A stretch of DNA of 64,000 nucleotides from Mangrovibacter phragmitis (GTDB taxonomy: Bacteria; Pseudomonadota; Gammaproteobacteria; Enterobacterales; Enterobacteriaceae): assembly GCF_001655675.1 (NCBI RefSeq), contig NZ_LYRP01000002.1, forward strand, positions 1 through 64,000, given 5' to 3'. Shown piece after piece: positions 37,477 to 47,847 of the stretch. The notes below the pieces were generated by a model. The model did not search any database, was not told the origin of the DNA, and was given only the letters and a program-made list of their open reading frames with translations. The position numbers were made by a program, and so were the translations under genes. Each line of letters opens with the position of its first letter. Positions within the stretch are counted from its first letter, which is position 1.

Positions 37477-37566
37477 TTAATGCAGGATGGCAATCAGCGC
37501 CGTTGCAACAATCAGACCTAAGGTAATAACAGTCGTAGTCAGTGAATATCTCAATTCAGTTGGCAT
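37477..37566 (-). CDS. ynhF: Small single-span membrane protein YnhF
   Basis: A 29-aa ORF starting MPTELRYSLTTTVITLGLIV and ending in ALIAILH. It matches E. coli YnhF (29 aa, one membrane helix), which lies at the same place between ydhP and purR. The start ATG (37564-37566) is preceded by GGAATTAATC. E. coli YnhF is a verified stress-associated small protein of unknown role. Confidence 0.9.
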   Translation of the reverse strand: MPTELRYSLTTTVITLGLIVATALIAILH

Positions 37567-37858
37567 GATTAATTCCTTATTCCCTGTAAAAAGTGGGTGT
37601 AGATCATTTTTACACAGTTTGGCCGTAAAATCCTTAAAGATTTAGTTTGATATGTGCTTTAGCACTTCCACTTTTACTCAATATAAGACAAAATCGCACG
37701 CTGACTTATTACGTACCGGCCACTATCCCCTCCTTTTCGTTTTATGTCGCAATCCCGGCATGCTGGCAACCCAATTCGTTGCTTACAGGGATAAGCCCAG
37801 GCAAACGTTTAACCAATTATATTTCAGGAGTTTAGGGTATGGTCTGGAGTGACATCAA
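37567..37858 (+). promoter_or_regulatory. purR promoter and leader region
   Basis: 292 bp between divergent ynhF and purR. It holds the purR leader with the first PUR box (37799-37814). Overlapping open readings in the leader show no family resemblance and are taken as chance. GGAG lies 9 bases before the purR ATG. Confidence 0.55.
37799..37814. promoter_or_regulatory. PUR box O1 in the purR leader
   Basis: AGGCAAACGTTTAACC matches the 16-bp PurR consensus ACGCAAACGTTTNCNT at 11 of 14 defined positions, including the whole GCAAACGTTT core. It lies 45 bp upstream of the purR ATG, corresponding to E. coli purR operator O1. Confidence 0.85.
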
Positions 37859-38884
37859 ATGGCAACTATAAAAGACGTCGCGAAACGCGCAAACGTTTCC
37901 ACTACAACCGTATCACACGTTATTAACAAAACGCGTTTTGTTGCGGAAGACACCCGTAATGCGGTGTGGGCAGCAATTAAAGAACTGCACTATTCACCCA
38001 GCGCGGTAGCACGCAGCCTGAAAGTGAACCACACAAAATCTATTGGTCTGCTTTCCACGAGCAGTGAGGCCCCCTATTTTGCTGAAATTATTGAAGCGGT
38101 TGAGAACAGCTGTTTTGCCAAAGGCTACACACTGATTCTCGGCAATGCGCACAATAATTTTGAAAAGCAGCGAGCCTACCTGTCAATGATGGCGCAAAAG
38201 CGCGTTGATGGCCTGCTGGTTATGTGTTCAGAATATCCCCAGGAACTGCTGTCTATGCTGGAAGAGTACCGCCATATTCCGATGGTGGTTATGGACTGGG
38301 GTGAAGCACGGGCAGATTTTACCGACTCTGTCATTGATAACGCCTTCGAAGGCGGTTACATGGCTGGCCGGTATTTAATTGAGCGTGGACACCGGGAAAT
38401 TGGCGTGATATCAGGTCAACTGGAACGCAACACCGGCTCAGGACGGCTTTCCGGCTTCATGAAAGCAATGAGCGAAGCCGGTATCAATGTCCCTGAGTCA
38501 TGGGTTGTCCACGGCGATTTCGAACCCGAGTCTGGCTACAACGCTATGCAGCAAATCCTTACCTGTCCGCAACGCCCAACAGCTGTGTTTTGTGGCGGAG
38601 ATATAATGGCGATGGGGGCTATCTGTGCTGCCGATGAAATGGGGCTGCGTGTGCCGCAGGATATCTCGATTATTGGTTACGATAACGTGCGCAACGCGCG
38701 TTACTTTACCCCGGCACTGACCACGGTTCACCAGCCCAAAGATTCTCTCGGCGAGACGGCTTTTAATATGCTGCTCGACAGAATTATCAATAAGCGCGAA
38801 GAGTCTCAGACTATTGAGGTTCATCCCCGCCTTATTGAACGTCGTTCTGTTGCTGATGGCCCGTTCATGGATTATCGCCGTTAA
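37859..38884 (+). CDS. purR: HTH-type transcriptional repressor PurR (LacI family)
   Basis: A 341-aa repressor of purine synthesis genes, with hypoxanthine or guanine as corepressor; same length as E. coli PurR. The N-terminal LacI helix-turn-helix is [20 protein letters not shown], followed by the hinge helix in [10 protein letters not shown]. The ligand domain is typical ([21 protein letters not shown]-terminal [21 protein letters not shown]). Two PUR boxes imply autorepression. The stop overlaps the convergent ydhB end by 4 bp. Confidence 0.98.
   Translation: MATIKDVAKRANVSTTTVSHVINKTRFVAEDTRNAVWAAIKELHYSPSAVARSLKVNHTKSIGLLSTSSEAPYFAEIIEAVENSCFAKGYTLILGNAHNNFEKQRAYLSMMAQKRVDGLLVMCSEYPQELLSMLEEYRHIPMVVMDWGEARADFTDSVIDNAFEGGYMAGRYLIERGHREIGVISGQLERNTGSGRLSGFMKAMSEAGINVPESWVVHGDFEPESGYNAMQQILTCPQRPTAVFCGGDIMAMGAICAADEMGLRVPQDISIIGYDNVRNARYFTPALTTVHQPKDSLGETAFNMLLDRIINKREESQTIEVHPRLIERRSVADGPFMDYRR
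37887..37902. promoter_or_regulatory. PUR box O2 within the purR coding region
   Basis: GCGCAAACGTTTCCAC matches the PurR consensus at 12 of 14 positions and lies over codons ~10-15 of purR. It is 88 bp downstream of O1, close to the ~92-bp spacing of E. coli O1 and O2. The site also encodes part of the DNA-binding helix region. Confidence 0.85.
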
Positions 38885-39810
38885 TCATCCTGCGGGAGTT
38901 GACCCGGCTCCCGCAACCACTCACTGTTCAGAGTGCCGCTATCTCCCAGATAATCCAGCACCCACTGTAAAGCCGGCGAGGCATCACTTTGCCGCCATGT
39001 CAGGCAACAGGCAGAATCGGGGTAAGGATTTTCAAGCCGCAGACTCACCCATTCACCGCGTTCAATAAATGGCTGTGCCATGTGCGCCGGCACCATGCCG
39101 ATACCGATGCCCTCACTCAGGCAGGCAAAACCACACTGCCAGTCGGGTACCACTATCCGACGCTGATTACTGAGTTGCCAGGTTATCCTTTTAGGCAGTT
39201 CACGCGAGGTATCTTCCAGAACCAGAGATGGCCACTGGCGAAGTACGTCATCGCCAATAAAACCTGTCATCTGCGCAAGCGGGTGCGATGCAGCGACCAC
39301 ACAACGCCATGCCATGCTCCCCATATCACGAAAGCCGTACCGCCCACCGACAGGCACAGCCTGTGTCGCGCCAATCGCCAGTTCGACCCGCCCATCTGCC
39401 AGCGCATCCCACACACCGTTGAACACTTCCGGCCGTACATGCAACTCCACATCCTGGAATTGATGATAAAAATCCTGCACCAACTGACGGGTTCTTGCCG
39501 GACGAACAATGGTGTCGACCGCAATAGCCAGTGAACCACGCCAGCCATTCGCTATCTGCTGGCACTGCAGGCGTGTTTCATGCATTTTTTTGATAACACT
39601 GCGACCTTCCTGTAAAAAACACCGGCCAGCGGCAGTCAGTTCTACATCTTTATGGCGGCGTTCAAACAGTTCGACCGACAGCCAGGATTCCAGTTGTCGC
39701 ACTGTATAACTGATTGCCGAAGGTACACGGTGTAACTCCTGGGCAGCGCCGCTAAAACTGCCATTGCGAGCGACGGCATCCACCACTTCAAGTGCATATT
39801 CTGACCACAT
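38881..39810 (-). CDS. ydhB: LysR-family transcriptional regulator YdhB (AdnB)
   Basis: A 309-aa LysR regulator, same size class as E. coli YdhB (also called AdnB, linked to adenosine-related control). The N-terminal winged helix is [36 protein letters not shown], read here as residues ~6-41. The effector domain includes [21 protein letters not shown]. It is divergent from ydhC, which it may regulate. Confidence 0.93.
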   Translation of the reverse strand: MWSEYALEVVDAVARNGSFSGAAQELHRVPSAISYTVRQLESWLSVELFERRHKDVELTAAGRCFLQEGRSVIKKMHETRLQCQQIANGWRGSLAIAVDTIVRPARTRQLVQDFYHQFQDVELHVRPEVFNGVWDALADGRVELAIGATQAVPVGGRYGFRDMGSMAWRCVVAASHPLAQMTGFIGDDVLRQWPSLVLEDTSRELPKRITWQLSNQRRIVVPDWQCGFACLSEGIGIGMVPAHMAQPFIERGEWVSLRLENPYPDSACCLTWRQSDASPALQWVLDYLGDSGTLNSEWLREPGQLPQDD

Positions 39811-39917
39811 AACCTGCCTGCAAAAATTTTGAAAGGAATAAGCAAATTTTAGCGTTTCACAAAGATGGATGCACTTTTTACACTCACGCCACGAATTTTG
39901 TTATATCAGGATTGACC

Positions 39918-41108
39918 ATGAGTACCTCCCGTCTCTTTATTACCTGGCTTGCAGGGCTAAGCATGCTGGGCTTTCTGGCAACCGATATGTACCTGCCAGC
40001 GTTTAGTGCCATTCAGGTCTCACTGGGGGCTCCCCCGTCTGCCATCAGTGCCAGTTTGAGTGTGTTTCTCGCCGGTTTCGCTCTGGCCCAGTTAATTTGG
40101 GGCCCACTCTCAGACCATTTTGGTCGCCGCCCTGTTTTGTTGACCGGGCTGGTGATTTTTGCACTGAGTTGTGCCGGGATTTTTTTCGTCACTTCACCAA
40201 CAGCATTTCTGGTTTTGCGGTTTATGCAGGCCGTTGGGGTATGTTGCGCAACAGTAAGTTGGCAGGCACTGGTTACTGACCGTTTCTCCGGGCAACAGGC
40301 TAATCGCGTCTTTGCCACCATTATGCCTTTGGTTGCGCTTTCCCCGGCACTGGCTCCTCTTGCCGGTAGCTGGATACTGCGCCATTTTACCTGGCAGGCA
40401 ATATTCGCCTGTCTGTTATTCATTACACTTCTGCTGATTTTACCCCTCAGGCATTACACCAGTGCACAACGCCCACAACGTACAGCGCATTCTCAACCCA
40501 CCCTTTACTCCTCTTTGTTGCGTCATCAAGGGTACTGCGGCAATGTCATCATATATGCGGCCTGCTCAGCCAGTTTTTTTGCCTGGCTCACAGGTTCCCC
40601 CTTTATTCTTCACCAAATGGGGTTCGGGCCTGAGGCAATAGGACTGAGCTATGTACCACAAACACTGGCTTTTTTGCTGGGCGGTTTTGGTTGCCGTAGT
40701 GCACTGAAAAAGTGGCAAGGGCGGCAAATGTTACCCTGGATGCTGGGGATATTTACCGTGAGTGTTGCCACTGTTTTTGGTGTGTCACTGACCACATCGC
40801 CTTCTTTGGTCAGCCTGTTGGTACCCTTCTGCCTGATGGCGCTGGCAAACGGTGCAATTTATCCTGTTGTCGTGGCACAGGCCCTGCAGCCGTTTCCTCA
40901 GGCTGCCGGGCGGGCAGCCGCATTACAAAACACGCTGCAACTGGGGCTTTGTTTTCTGGCAAGCCTGCTGGTTTCCATGATGGTATCCACACCGCTGATT
41001 GCCACAACCAGCATTATGTTAAGCACCCTGGTTCCTGCCTGGGTAGGCTACCAGTTACAGGCAATAGCCGTTGCCAAAAACCCTCATCCCGTCCGCTCCA
41101 CACGTTAG
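39918..41108 (+). CDS. ydhC: MFS transporter YdhC (Bcr/CflA family)
   Basis: A 396-aa drug-efflux-type major facilitator with 12 spans. ATG 39918 ([29 protein letters not shown]) is preferred over TTG 39912. The Bcr/CflA motif [11 protein letters not shown] and the MFS loop [17 protein letters not shown] are present. E. coli YdhC is implicated in arabinose or purine-related export and its gene is PurR-linked. No clear PUR box is seen before this copy. Divergent from ydhB. Confidence 0.94.
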   Translation: MSTSRLFITWLAGLSMLGFLATDMYLPAFSAIQVSLGAPPSAISASLSVFLAGFALAQLIWGPLSDHFGRRPVLLTGLVIFALSCAGIFFVTSPTAFLVLRFMQAVGVCCATVSWQALVTDRFSGQQANRVFATIMPLVALSPALAPLAGSWILRHFTWQAIFACLLFITLLLILPLRHYTSAQRPQRTAHSQPTLYSSLLRHQGYCGNVIIYAACSASFFAWLTGSPFILHQMGFGPEAIGLSYVPQTLAFLLGGFGCRSALKKWQGRQMLPWMLGIFTVSVATVFGVSLTTSPSLVSLLVPFCLMALANGAIYPVVVAQALQPFPQAAGRAAALQNTLQLGLCFLASLLVSMMVSTPLIATTSIMLSTLVPAWVGYQLQAIAVAKNPHPVRSTR

Positions 41109-41130
41109 CGATAATGTCATTTTTTTGTAA

Positions 41131-41142
41131 TTAGCTTGCTAA
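41131..41142. promoter_or_regulatory. Exact SlyA-type palindrome upstream of cfa
   Basis: TTAGCTTGCTAA (reverse complement TTAGCAAGCTAA), identical to the operator at slyA. It lies 23 bp after the ydhC stop and 247 bp before the cfa ATG. Suggests SlyA control of cfa; inference from exact consensus match. Confidence 0.6.
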
Positions 41143-41388
41143 CAATTTTCTATTGAATCACATTGTTACGCGGCATATACTGATATGAGGCTCGGGATAC
41201 CGGGCCTGCATTCTTTCTTTCGGGGGCCCCGACTCCCGTTTTCAGATGGCCTGTCATCAGGCGACCACCTGCTTTTATATCGCGTCCGGTTCCGGGCTTA
41301 TGTTTTTTTTGCTGTGAGACAACTCACAATGTCAAATTAGCGACTACGCTTTTTTAGTGTCTGCTCACAGTCAGGTGATGGAGAAACT
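41143..41388 (+). promoter_or_regulatory. cfa promoter and leader region
   Basis: About 245 bp before cfa. In E. coli cfa has a distal promoter with a long leader that is a target of small RNAs (RydC, ArrS, CpxQ) and a proximal sigma-S promoter. A GC-rich stretch with local inverted repeats (GGGGGCCCC, 41223-41231, and GGCCTGTCATCAGGC, 41249-41263) fits a structured leader. I cannot place the small-RNA sites exactly. Confidence 0.5.
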
Positions 41389-42537
41389 ATGAGTTCATCG
41401 TGTATAGAAGAAACCGCGATAAAAGATAATGAATGGTTCCGCATTGTCAGTGAATTGCTGTCACATGCGGGTGTCGCGATAAATGGTAATAGTCCTGCGG
41501 ACATCCAGGTAAAAAATCCTGATTTTTTTAAACGCATATTGCAGCAAGGTTCTTTGGGATTAGGTGAGAGTTATATGGACGGCTGGTGGGATTGCGACCG
41601 TCTTGACCTGTTTTTCACTAAAGTGCTCAGAAATGGTCTGGAAAACCAACTCCCCCATCATTTTAAAGATACGTTGCGTATTCTGTCCGCCCGCCTGTTT
41701 AATCTGCAAAACCGTAAACGAGCCTGGATTGTTGGTAAAGAGCATTACGACCTGGGTAATGACCTCTTCACCAGAATGCTCGATCCTTTTATGCAATATT
41801 CCTGTGGCTACTGGAAAAAAGCCACTGACCTGGAAACTGCACAACAGGATAAACTGAGAATGATCTGCGAAAAACTGCAGCTCAAGCCGGGAATGACCTT
41901 GCTGGATATTGGTTGCGGCTGGGGTGGGCTTGCGGCATTTGCAGCAAAAAATTACGGTGTGTCGGTATACGGTGTAACAATTTCAGCTGAACAGCAAAAA
42001 CTTGCACAGGCGCGTTGTGAAGGGCTGGATGTCACAATATTGCTGCAAGACTACCGTGATCTGGCCATGCAGTTTGATCGCATTGTTTCTGTAGGCATGT
42101 TTGAGCATGTCGGCCCCAAAAATTATGAGACTTACTTTGCTGTTGTCAATCGGTGTCTGAAGCCTGAAGGGATCTTCCTGCTGCATACCATTGGTTCAAA
42201 CAAAACAGACAACAATGTTGACCCATGGATAAATAAATACATTTTCCCCAACGGTTGTCTGCCATCAGTAAAACATATCGCTCAGGCCAGCGAGCCTTAT
42301 TTTGTTATGGAAGACTGGCACAATTTCGGCTCAGATTACGACAAAACGCTGATGGCATGGTACCAGCGGTTTTTGGCGTGCTGGCCAGAAATAGCAGATA
42401 ATTATTCGGAACGGTTTAAGCGGATGTTTACTTATTATCTGAACGCCTGTGCAGGTGCATTTCGTGCACGAGACATTCAATTGTGGCAGGTTGTCTTTAG
42501 CCGCGGCATTGAAAATGGCCTTCGTGTTCCGCGCTGA
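41389..42537 (+). CDS. cfa: Cyclopropane-fatty-acyl-phospholipid synthase
   Basis: SAM-dependent enzyme adding a methylene bridge to unsaturated acyl chains of membrane phospholipids in stationary phase and acid. The protein has 382 aa, as in E. coli. The N-terminal lipid-binding domain (~1-120) contains LGESYMDGWWDCDRLD. The SAM-binding motif I is LLDIGCGWGGLAAFAAKNYGV, read at ~167-187. The bicarbonate-site MFEHVGPKNYETYF and the C-terminal WHNFGSDYDKTLMAW are conserved. Confidence 0.98.
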   Translation: MSSSCIEETAIKDNEWFRIVSELLSHAGVAINGNSPADIQVKNPDFFKRILQQGSLGLGESYMDGWWDCDRLDLFFTKVLRNGLENQLPHHFKDTLRILSARLFNLQNRKRAWIVGKEHYDLGNDLFTRMLDPFMQYSCGYWKKATDLETAQQDKLRMICEKLQLKPGMTLLDIGCGWGGLAAFAAKNYGVSVYGVTISAEQQKLAQARCEGLDVTILLQDYRDLAMQFDRIVSVGMFEHVGPKNYETYFAVVNRCLKPEGIFLLHTIGSNKTDNNVDPWINKYIFPNGCLPSVKHIAQASEPYFVMEDWHNFGSDYDKTLMAWYQRFLACWPEIADNYSERFKRMFTYYLNACAGAFRARDIQLWQVVFSRGIENGLRVPR

Positions 42538-42554
42538 ATAAAGGTTCCTGATGT

Positions 42555-42590
42555 AAAAAAACCACCCGCAACCCGCAGGTGGTTTTTTTA
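42555..42590. terminator. Bidirectional terminator between cfa and ribC
   Basis: AAAAAACCACC, a short GC-rich top (CGCAACCCGCA) and GGTGGTTTTTTT, between convergent cfa and ribC. Confidence 0.88.
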
Positions 42591-42659
42591 TTTGAACCTG
42601 GCGTTATTCGCCTGTACAAGGCTCAACAGGCGCGCTAAACCTGCGCAAGGATACCCGAC

Positions 42660-43316
42660 TCAGCCCTGCTTTTCTGCCAGTGCCTGGCTCAGGCTGGCGG
42701 CAGTGGCGTCCCGGGTTGCCAGTACGCGCTCAACAGTATCTACAATCGCCTGCGTCTGTGGGTCGATTTCAATATTTACGCGTTGCCCCAGTTTACGCGT
42801 ACCCAGCGTAGTGCGTTGCAATGTTTCCGGAATTAAATGTACGCAAAAGCGGGTGGCAGTCACTTCGCCGACTGTCAGACTGATACCATCAATACCGATG
42901 TAGCCTTTATGCAGAATGTACTTCATCAGGGAAGCATCCTGGATTTTAAACCAAATCTGGCGGTTATTTTCAGAGGTGATGATTTTCGCCACTTCAGCGG
43001 TAGTCATAATATGGCCGGACATTAAATGCCCACCAATTTCATCACTGAATTTTGCCGCACGCTCGACATTGACCAGCGAGCCTGGCGTAATGTCACCAAG
43101 ATTGGTGATACGCAGTGTCTCTTTCATTAAATCAAAACTGACGCGATTGGCGTCTATTCCCGTTACTGTCAGGCAACAACCGTTATGTGCGACTGAAGCT
43201 CCCTCTTCCAGACCGGGCAGCATAGCGTCCGGCAGCTCTACAACGTGTGTACGAAAGTTTTCTTTTTCATCAATAGCCACTACGGTGGCTATTCCCTGCA
43301 CAATACCCGTAAACAT
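42660..43316 (-). CDS. ribC: Riboflavin synthase alpha chain
   Basis: Dismutates two molecules of 6,7-dimethyl-8-ribityllumazine to riboflavin. At 218 aa (E. coli 213) it has two lumazine-binding barrels. The first begins [21 protein letters not shown] with the [11 protein letters not shown] motif (~45-55). The second has [10 protein letters not shown] and the [13 protein letters not shown] repeat. The last ~10 residues are variable. Called ribC in E. coli and ribE in many other annotations. Divergent from mdtK. Confidence 0.97.
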   Translation of the reverse strand: MFTGIVQGIATVVAIDEKENFRTHVVELPDAMLPGLEEGASVAHNGCCLTVTGIDANRVSFDLMKETLRITNLGDITPGSLVNVERAAKFSDEIGGHLMSGHIMTTAEVAKIITSENNRQIWFKIQDASLMKYILHKGYIGIDGISLTVGEVTATRFCVHLIPETLQRTTLGTRKLGQRVNIEIDPQTQAIVDTVERVLATRDATAASLSQALAEKQG

Positions 43317-43543
43317 ATTCTCTCCTGCAGCGGTTTCACCCCGCCTGAATTTTACAAAATAAGAAGCACAATAACAGGTGCCCCTGGTGCATGCCAGCTA
43401 ACCATTAATGGCACTATTTTTTTCACTGGCGTAATAGTAAACTCCCGCTACAATAGTCTGGCAATTTCCTCAGTTTCATCCCCCTGCTGCCAGGTGAGGC
43501 GGCATGTAATTCTTTCCTAAAACAAAAAGATATAGGTGTATTC

Positions 43544-44917
43544 GTGCAGAAGTATCTAACAGAAGCGCGTCAGTTATTAGCACTGGCTATTCCGGTTATT
43601 CTTGCGCAAATCGCCCAAACTGCAATGGGCTTTGTGGATACCGTAATGGCCGGGGGCTACAGTGCCACGGATATGGCAGCCGTTGCGATAGGGACTTCAA
43701 TCTGGTTCCCCGCAATTCTGTTTGGACATGGGCTGTTACTGGCATTGACGCCGGTTGTTGCGCAACTAAATGGTTCCGGTCGCCGTGACAAGGTAGCGAC
43801 CCAGGTACGCCAGGGGTTCTGGCTGGCGGGTATTGTTTCCGTGTTGATAATGGCCGTGTTGTGGAACGCAGGCTATATCATCCATGCCATGAAAGATATT
43901 GATCCGGCGATGGCGGATAAATCAGTTGGTTATTTGCACGCCTTACTCTGGGGGGCTCCTGGCTACCTCTTTTTCCAGGTCGTGCGTAACCAGTGTGAGG
44001 GGCTGGCAAAAACTAAACCTGGCATGGTAATGGGGTTTATTGGGCTACTGGTCAACATTCCGGTTAACTATTTGTTCATTTATGGGCATTTCGGTTTCCC
44101 TGAACTGGGCGGTGTGGGCTGTGGCGTCGCCACCGCGATGGTGTTCTGGGTGATGTTCGGATGTATGTTATGGTGGTCGCATCGGGCACGCAGCCTGCGC
44201 GATATTTATGCGGTGGAGATTTCTCCCGGCCCGGACTGGAAATTGATATGGCGCCTGGTGCAACTCGGCCTGCCTATTGCCCTGGCCTTGTTCTTCGAAG
44301 TGACATTATTTGCCGTAGTGGCTTTGCTGGTTGCGCCTCTGGGTATTGTTAATGTGGCAGGCCACCAGATTGCCCTGAATTTCAGCTCACTGATGTTTGT
44401 ATTACCCATGTCTCTTGGCGCAGCTGTCACGATTCGGGTCGGTTTTCGCCTTGGGGAAGGCTCCACACCCGCAGCTAAAATTTCCGCATTATCCGGGCTG
44501 CTGCTTGGTGTTTGTATGGCAGCTGTTACCGCGGTGTTTACCGTCAGTTTCCGGTATCACATTGCCACGCTGTATAACGAAAACCCTGCCGTTGTGGCAC
44601 TGGCGGCACATCTTATGTTGCTGGCTGCAATATACCAGATTTCGGATTCAATACAGGTTATTGGCAGCGGGATACTGCGTGGTTACAAAGATACCCGCTC
44701 CATCTTCTACATTACTTTTATTGCCTACTGGGTTATTGGCCTGCCGTCGGGCTACCTGCTGGCACTCACAGATATTATCGTTGCACCGATGGGGCCAGCA
44801 GGCTTCTGGACCGGGTTTATCCTGGGGTTAACGTCCGCCGCCATATTAATGATGATACGGATGCGCTTCCTGCAAAAACAACCCGCTGAGCGCATTCTGC
44901 ACCGGGCAGCTCACTAA
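43544..44917 (+). CDS. mdtK: Multidrug efflux pump MdtK (MATE family)
   Basis: A 457-aa Na+/H+-driven exporter of cationic drugs, with 12 spans, the same length as E. coli MdtK (NorM/YdhE). GTG start after an AT-rich leader ([29 protein letters not shown]). MATE signatures [20 protein letters not shown] and [22 protein letters not shown] are present. Ends with [14 protein letters not shown], then a terminator. Confidence 0.97.
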   Translation: MQKYLTEARQLLALAIPVILAQIAQTAMGFVDTVMAGGYSATDMAAVAIGTSIWFPAILFGHGLLLALTPVVAQLNGSGRRDKVATQVRQGFWLAGIVSVLIMAVLWNAGYIIHAMKDIDPAMADKSVGYLHALLWGAPGYLFFQVVRNQCEGLAKTKPGMVMGFIGLLVNIPVNYLFIYGHFGFPELGGVGCGVATAMVFWVMFGCMLWWSHRARSLRDIYAVEISPGPDWKLIWRLVQLGLPIALALFFEVTLFAVVALLVAPLGIVNVAGHQIALNFSSLMFVLPMSLGAAVTIRVGFRLGEGSTPAAKISALSGLLLGVCMAAVTAVFTVSFRYHIATLYNENPAVVALAAHLMLLAAIYQISDSIQVIGSGILRGYKDTRSIFYITFIAYWVIGLPSGYLLALTDIIVAPMGPAGFWTGFILGLTSAAILMMIRMRFLQKQPAERILHRAAH

Positions 44918-44920
44918 TCA

Positions 44921-44950
44921 AACAGCCACCCTGTGCTGGTGGCTGTTTTT
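44921..44950 (+). terminator. Terminator of mdtK
   Basis: AACAGCCACC-CTGTGCT-GGTGGCTGTT followed by TTT, starting 4 bp after the stop codon. Confidence 0.92.
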
Positions 44951-45067
44951 GCATCGTTCTGCACACTTGTCCAGCAATTGCGTGAATGGAAAAAGAAAAT
45001 TGTTATTTTTCTCTTGTCACCAAACGGCACTGCCGTTAATATGCGTCCCGCTGTAAGGCACTGTGAT

Positions 45068-45144
45068 GCGTTCATAGCTCAGTTGGTTAGAGCACCACCT
45101 TGACATGGTGGGGGTCGTTGGTTCGAGTCCAATTGAACGCACCA
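45068..45144 (+). tRNA. valV: tRNA-Val (anticodon GAC), valV
   Basis: A 77-nt cloverleaf beginning GCGTTCATAGCTCAGTTGG and ending GAACGCACCA, with the encoded CCA. The anticodon loop reads CCTTGACATGG (GAC). T-arm GGTTCGAGTCC. The acceptor GCGTTCA pairs with TGAACGC. Decodes GUC and GUU. Same sequence as E. coli valV. Confidence 0.99.
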
Positions 45145-45157
45145 TTCTTACTTTTGT

Positions 45158-45234
45158 GCGTCCGTAGCTCAGTTGGTTAGAGCACCACCTTGACATGGTG
45201 GGGGTCGGTGGTTCGAGTCCACTCGGACGCACCA
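45158..45234 (+). tRNA. valW: tRNA-Val (anticodon GAC), valW
   Basis: Second 77-nt tRNA-Val 13 bp downstream, beginning GCGTCCGTAGCTCAGTTGG and ending GGACGCACCA. Differs from valV in the acceptor and T-stem pairs only (GCGTCCG/CGGACGC), with the same GAC anticodon loop. Same as E. coli valW. Probably processed from one precursor with valV. Confidence 0.99.
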
Positions 45235-45849
45235 TTCTAAATAATACTCTTCGTCAGTTCTGTATTTTCTCCCAGTTGATTCACCTCTTCAGTCGCACAT
45301 ATTGTTTGTACTCTCCGTGTTTTTTCTGGCTGGTGACAAGACATCTTTTTTGTTAAAAGAAGTAAGAAATGCCCATTTCAGGCAAGTAAATGTATAAAAC
45401 AGCTATTTTGAATACTTTTTCTGTCAGTGATACAGATCATGGTTCTTCAGCCCTCTTGTTGTGCACCTTTCAGCCTGCTTCCCCCTTTCTTCTCATAGCG
45501 CATAAAACAAAACTAACCTGATGATAACAAATCATTGTAACTGTGCCTGAATTCCCTATGAAACACCGTTTTTATTTTCATTCTTCTGGGATTTAGGATT
45601 ATAATAGCGGCTATCATTGGTTTTGAATGGTTTCAGCAAATTGGACAGTTTCTTTCTGCAAAATTGCCCTTACTCGCCTCCACAGCCTGAAACTCAAGCA
45701 CACTTAATTCTGCACGCTTTTCTTTCGTCACCTATCCTTAACTTTCGGGTGGTGTCGCAACACTGTAATTCTGATTTCCGCTCTGGCTGCTATCAACCGG
45801 CGGCTGGAGAACAATTCCTCAACCTTCTCAACTTACAGATAAGATTGTC
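45235..45849 (+). promoter_or_regulatory. valW-pykF intergenic with pykF promoter
   Basis: About 615 bp without a credible gene. E. coli has the ydhR-ydhZ block here. The valVW transcript shows no obvious terminator hairpin. For pykF, TATAAT (45600-45605) is a good -10. The Cra operator at 45624-45635 follows, then a leader of more than 200 nt to the ATG. Confidence 0.6.
45624..45635. promoter_or_regulatory. Cra (FruR) operator of pykF
   Basis: TGAATGGTTTCA fits the Cra consensus TGAAWCGWTTCA closely and lies just downstream of the -10. Bound Cra here would repress pykF, as known in E. coli, relieved by fructose-1-phosphate or fructose-1,6-bisphosphate. Confidence 0.82.
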
Positions 45850-47262
45850 ATGAAAAAGACCAAAATCGTTTGTACTATCGGCCCAAAAACCGAATCTGAA
45901 GAAATGCTGACTAAAATGCTCGAAGCGGGCATGAATGTGATGCGTTTGAACTTCTCTCACGGAGATTACGAAGAACACGGTCAGCGCATCAAAAACCTGC
46001 GTAATGTCGTGGCAAAAACCGGTAAGCACGCAGCAATCCTGCTGGATACCAAAGGCCCTGAAATCCGCACCATGAAACTGGAAGGCGGCAATGATGTTTC
46101 TCTGAAAGCGGGCCAGACTTTCACGTTTACTACTGACAAGACTGTGGTTGGTAACAGCGAAATGGTTGCTGTGACTTATGAAGGCCTTACGACTGACCTG
46201 TCTGTGGGTAATACCGTTCTGGTTGACGATGGCCTGATTGGTATGGAAGTAACCGCCATCGAAGGCAACCGTGTTGTGTGTAACGTACTGAACAACGGTG
46301 ACCTGGGTGAAAACAAAGGGGTTAACCTGCCTGGTGTTTCCATCGCACTGCCAGCACTTGCTGAAAAAGATAAACAGGACCTGATCTTTGGTTGCGAGCA
46401 AGGCGTTGACTTCGTTGCAGCATCTTTTATTCGTAAACGTTCCGACGTTGAAGAAATTCGTGCCCACCTGCAAGCTCATGGTGGTGACAACATTCAGATA
46501 ATCTCCAAAATTGAAAACCAGGAAGGCCTGAACAATTTTGACGATATCCTTGATGCATCTGACGGCATTATGGTTGCCCGTGGCGACCTGGGTGTAGAGA
46601 TCCCGGTAGAAGAAGTTATTTTCGCTCAGAAAATGATGATCGAAAAATGTATCCGCGCACGCAAAGTGGTTATCACTGCAACGCAAATGCTGGACTCTAT
46701 GATCAAGAACCCGCGTCCTACTCGCGCAGAAGCGGGTGACGTGGCTAACGCAATCCTTGATGGCACTGATGCCGTTATGCTGTCTGGCGAATCCGCCAAA
46801 GGCAAATACCCACTGGAAGCCGTTTCTATCATGGCAACTATTTGCGAACGCACTGACCGTGTGATGAGCAGCCGCCTTGATGATAACCACGACAGCCGTA
46901 AACTGCGTATCACCGAAGCTGTTTGCCGTGGTGCGGTGGAAACGGCTGAGAAACTGGATGCCCCTCTGATTGTTGTCGCAACGCAGGGTGGCAAGTCCGC
47001 TAAATCGGTTCGTAAATACTTCCCGAATGCAACCATTCTGGCGCTGACAACTAACCCGCAGACTGCTCGCCAGTTGGTACTCAGCAAAGGTGTTATTGCT
47101 CAGCAGGTCACTGAAATTGCCTCTACTGACGATTTCTACCGCCAGGGTAAAGAAGCAGCACTGGCCAGCGGCTTAGCACGTAAAGGCGATGTTGTGGTTA
47201 TGGTTTCTGGTGCTCTGGTACCAAGCGGTACTACCAACACCGCTTCTGTACATGTACTTTAA
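45850..47262 (+). CDS. pykF: Pyruvate kinase I
   Basis: Makes pyruvate and ATP from phosphoenolpyruvate; the fructose-1,6-bisphosphate-activated isozyme. At 470 aa it has the E. coli PykF length. Starts [20 protein letters not shown]. Active-site motifs are [27 protein letters not shown], the catalytic-Lys [17 protein letters not shown] and [12 protein letters not shown]. The C-terminal allosteric domain ends [18 protein letters not shown]. Confidence 0.98.
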   Translation: MKKTKIVCTIGPKTESEEMLTKMLEAGMNVMRLNFSHGDYEEHGQRIKNLRNVVAKTGKHAAILLDTKGPEIRTMKLEGGNDVSLKAGQTFTFTTDKTVVGNSEMVAVTYEGLTTDLSVGNTVLVDDGLIGMEVTAIEGNRVVCNVLNNGDLGENKGVNLPGVSIALPALAEKDKQDLIFGCEQGVDFVAASFIRKRSDVEEIRAHLQAHGGDNIQIISKIENQEGLNNFDDILDASDGIMVARGDLGVEIPVEEVIFAQKMMIEKCIRARKVVITATQMLDSMIKNPRPTRAEAGDVANAILDGTDAVMLSGESAKGKYPLEAVSIMATICERTDRVMSSRLDDNHDSRKLRITEAVCRGAVETAEKLDAPLIVVATQGGKSAKSVRKYFPNATILALTTNPQTARQLVLSKGVIAQQVTEIASTDDFYRQGKEAALASGLARKGDVVVMVSGALVPSGTTNTASVHVL

Positions 47263-47291
47263 ATTTATTTTACGCAGTTTATGCTTTGTTA

Positions 47292-47316
47292 AAGGCGCCT
47301 CTGGCGCCTTTTTTTA
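47292..47316 (+). terminator. Terminator of pykF
   Basis: AAGGCGCC-TCT-GGCGCCTT followed by TTTTT, 30 bp after the pykF stop. Confidence 0.95.
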
Positions 47317-47489
47317 TTTTTCCAGTACACTTTTAAAAAAAATACCGATAGGCCTTTACTATTTAAATTCCGTTAATGGAAGTTTAATCCGATGAAAAGA
47401 ACAGAATTAATCGCGAATTTTTAACTGGAAGTGTACATTCGATGCTTCTTTGAGCGAACGATCAAAAATAGGTGTATTCCCATCAAAAA

Positions 47490-47530
47490 AATATTCTCAT
47501 ACTAAAAAAGTTTGTGTAATACTTGTAGCG
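47490..47530 (+). promoter_or_regulatory. lpp promoter
   Basis: AT-rich sequence almost identical to the E. coli lpp promoter (ATCAAAAAAATATTCTCA ... TTTGTGTAATACTTGTA). The -10 is TAATACT (47517-47523), with transcription starting near 47530 (GCTACATGGAG). The leader AGATTAACTCAATCTAGAGG with its ribosome site is also conserved. Confidence 0.88.
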
Positions 47531-47555
47531 CTACATGGAGATTAACTCAATCTAG

Positions 47556-47804
<249 letters not shown>

Positions 47805-47818
47805 GAGCCCGTGTGATG

Positions 47819-47847
47819 AAAATGCCGCACTTTGTGCGGCATTTTTA
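47819..47847 (+). terminator. Terminator of lpp
   Basis: AAAATGCCGCAC-TTT-GTGCGGCATTTTT, starting 14 bp after the stop; a strong intrinsic terminator fitting a very abundant mRNA. Confidence 0.95.

Noticed and set aside
37647..37852. Two overlapping 62-66 codon readings in the purR leader
   Set aside because: No homology, overlap each other and the PUR box; the leader explains the sequence.
45017..45235. 72-codon minus-strand reading with repeated LEPPTPTMSRWCSNQLSY
   Set aside because: This is the antisense translation of the two tRNA-Val genes, a known artefact in databases.
45793..46890. 365-codon minus-strand open frame over pykF
   Set aside because: Antisense reading of a highly expressed, codon-biased gene; such genes often have long open antisense frames. 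The plus-strand pykF is certain.
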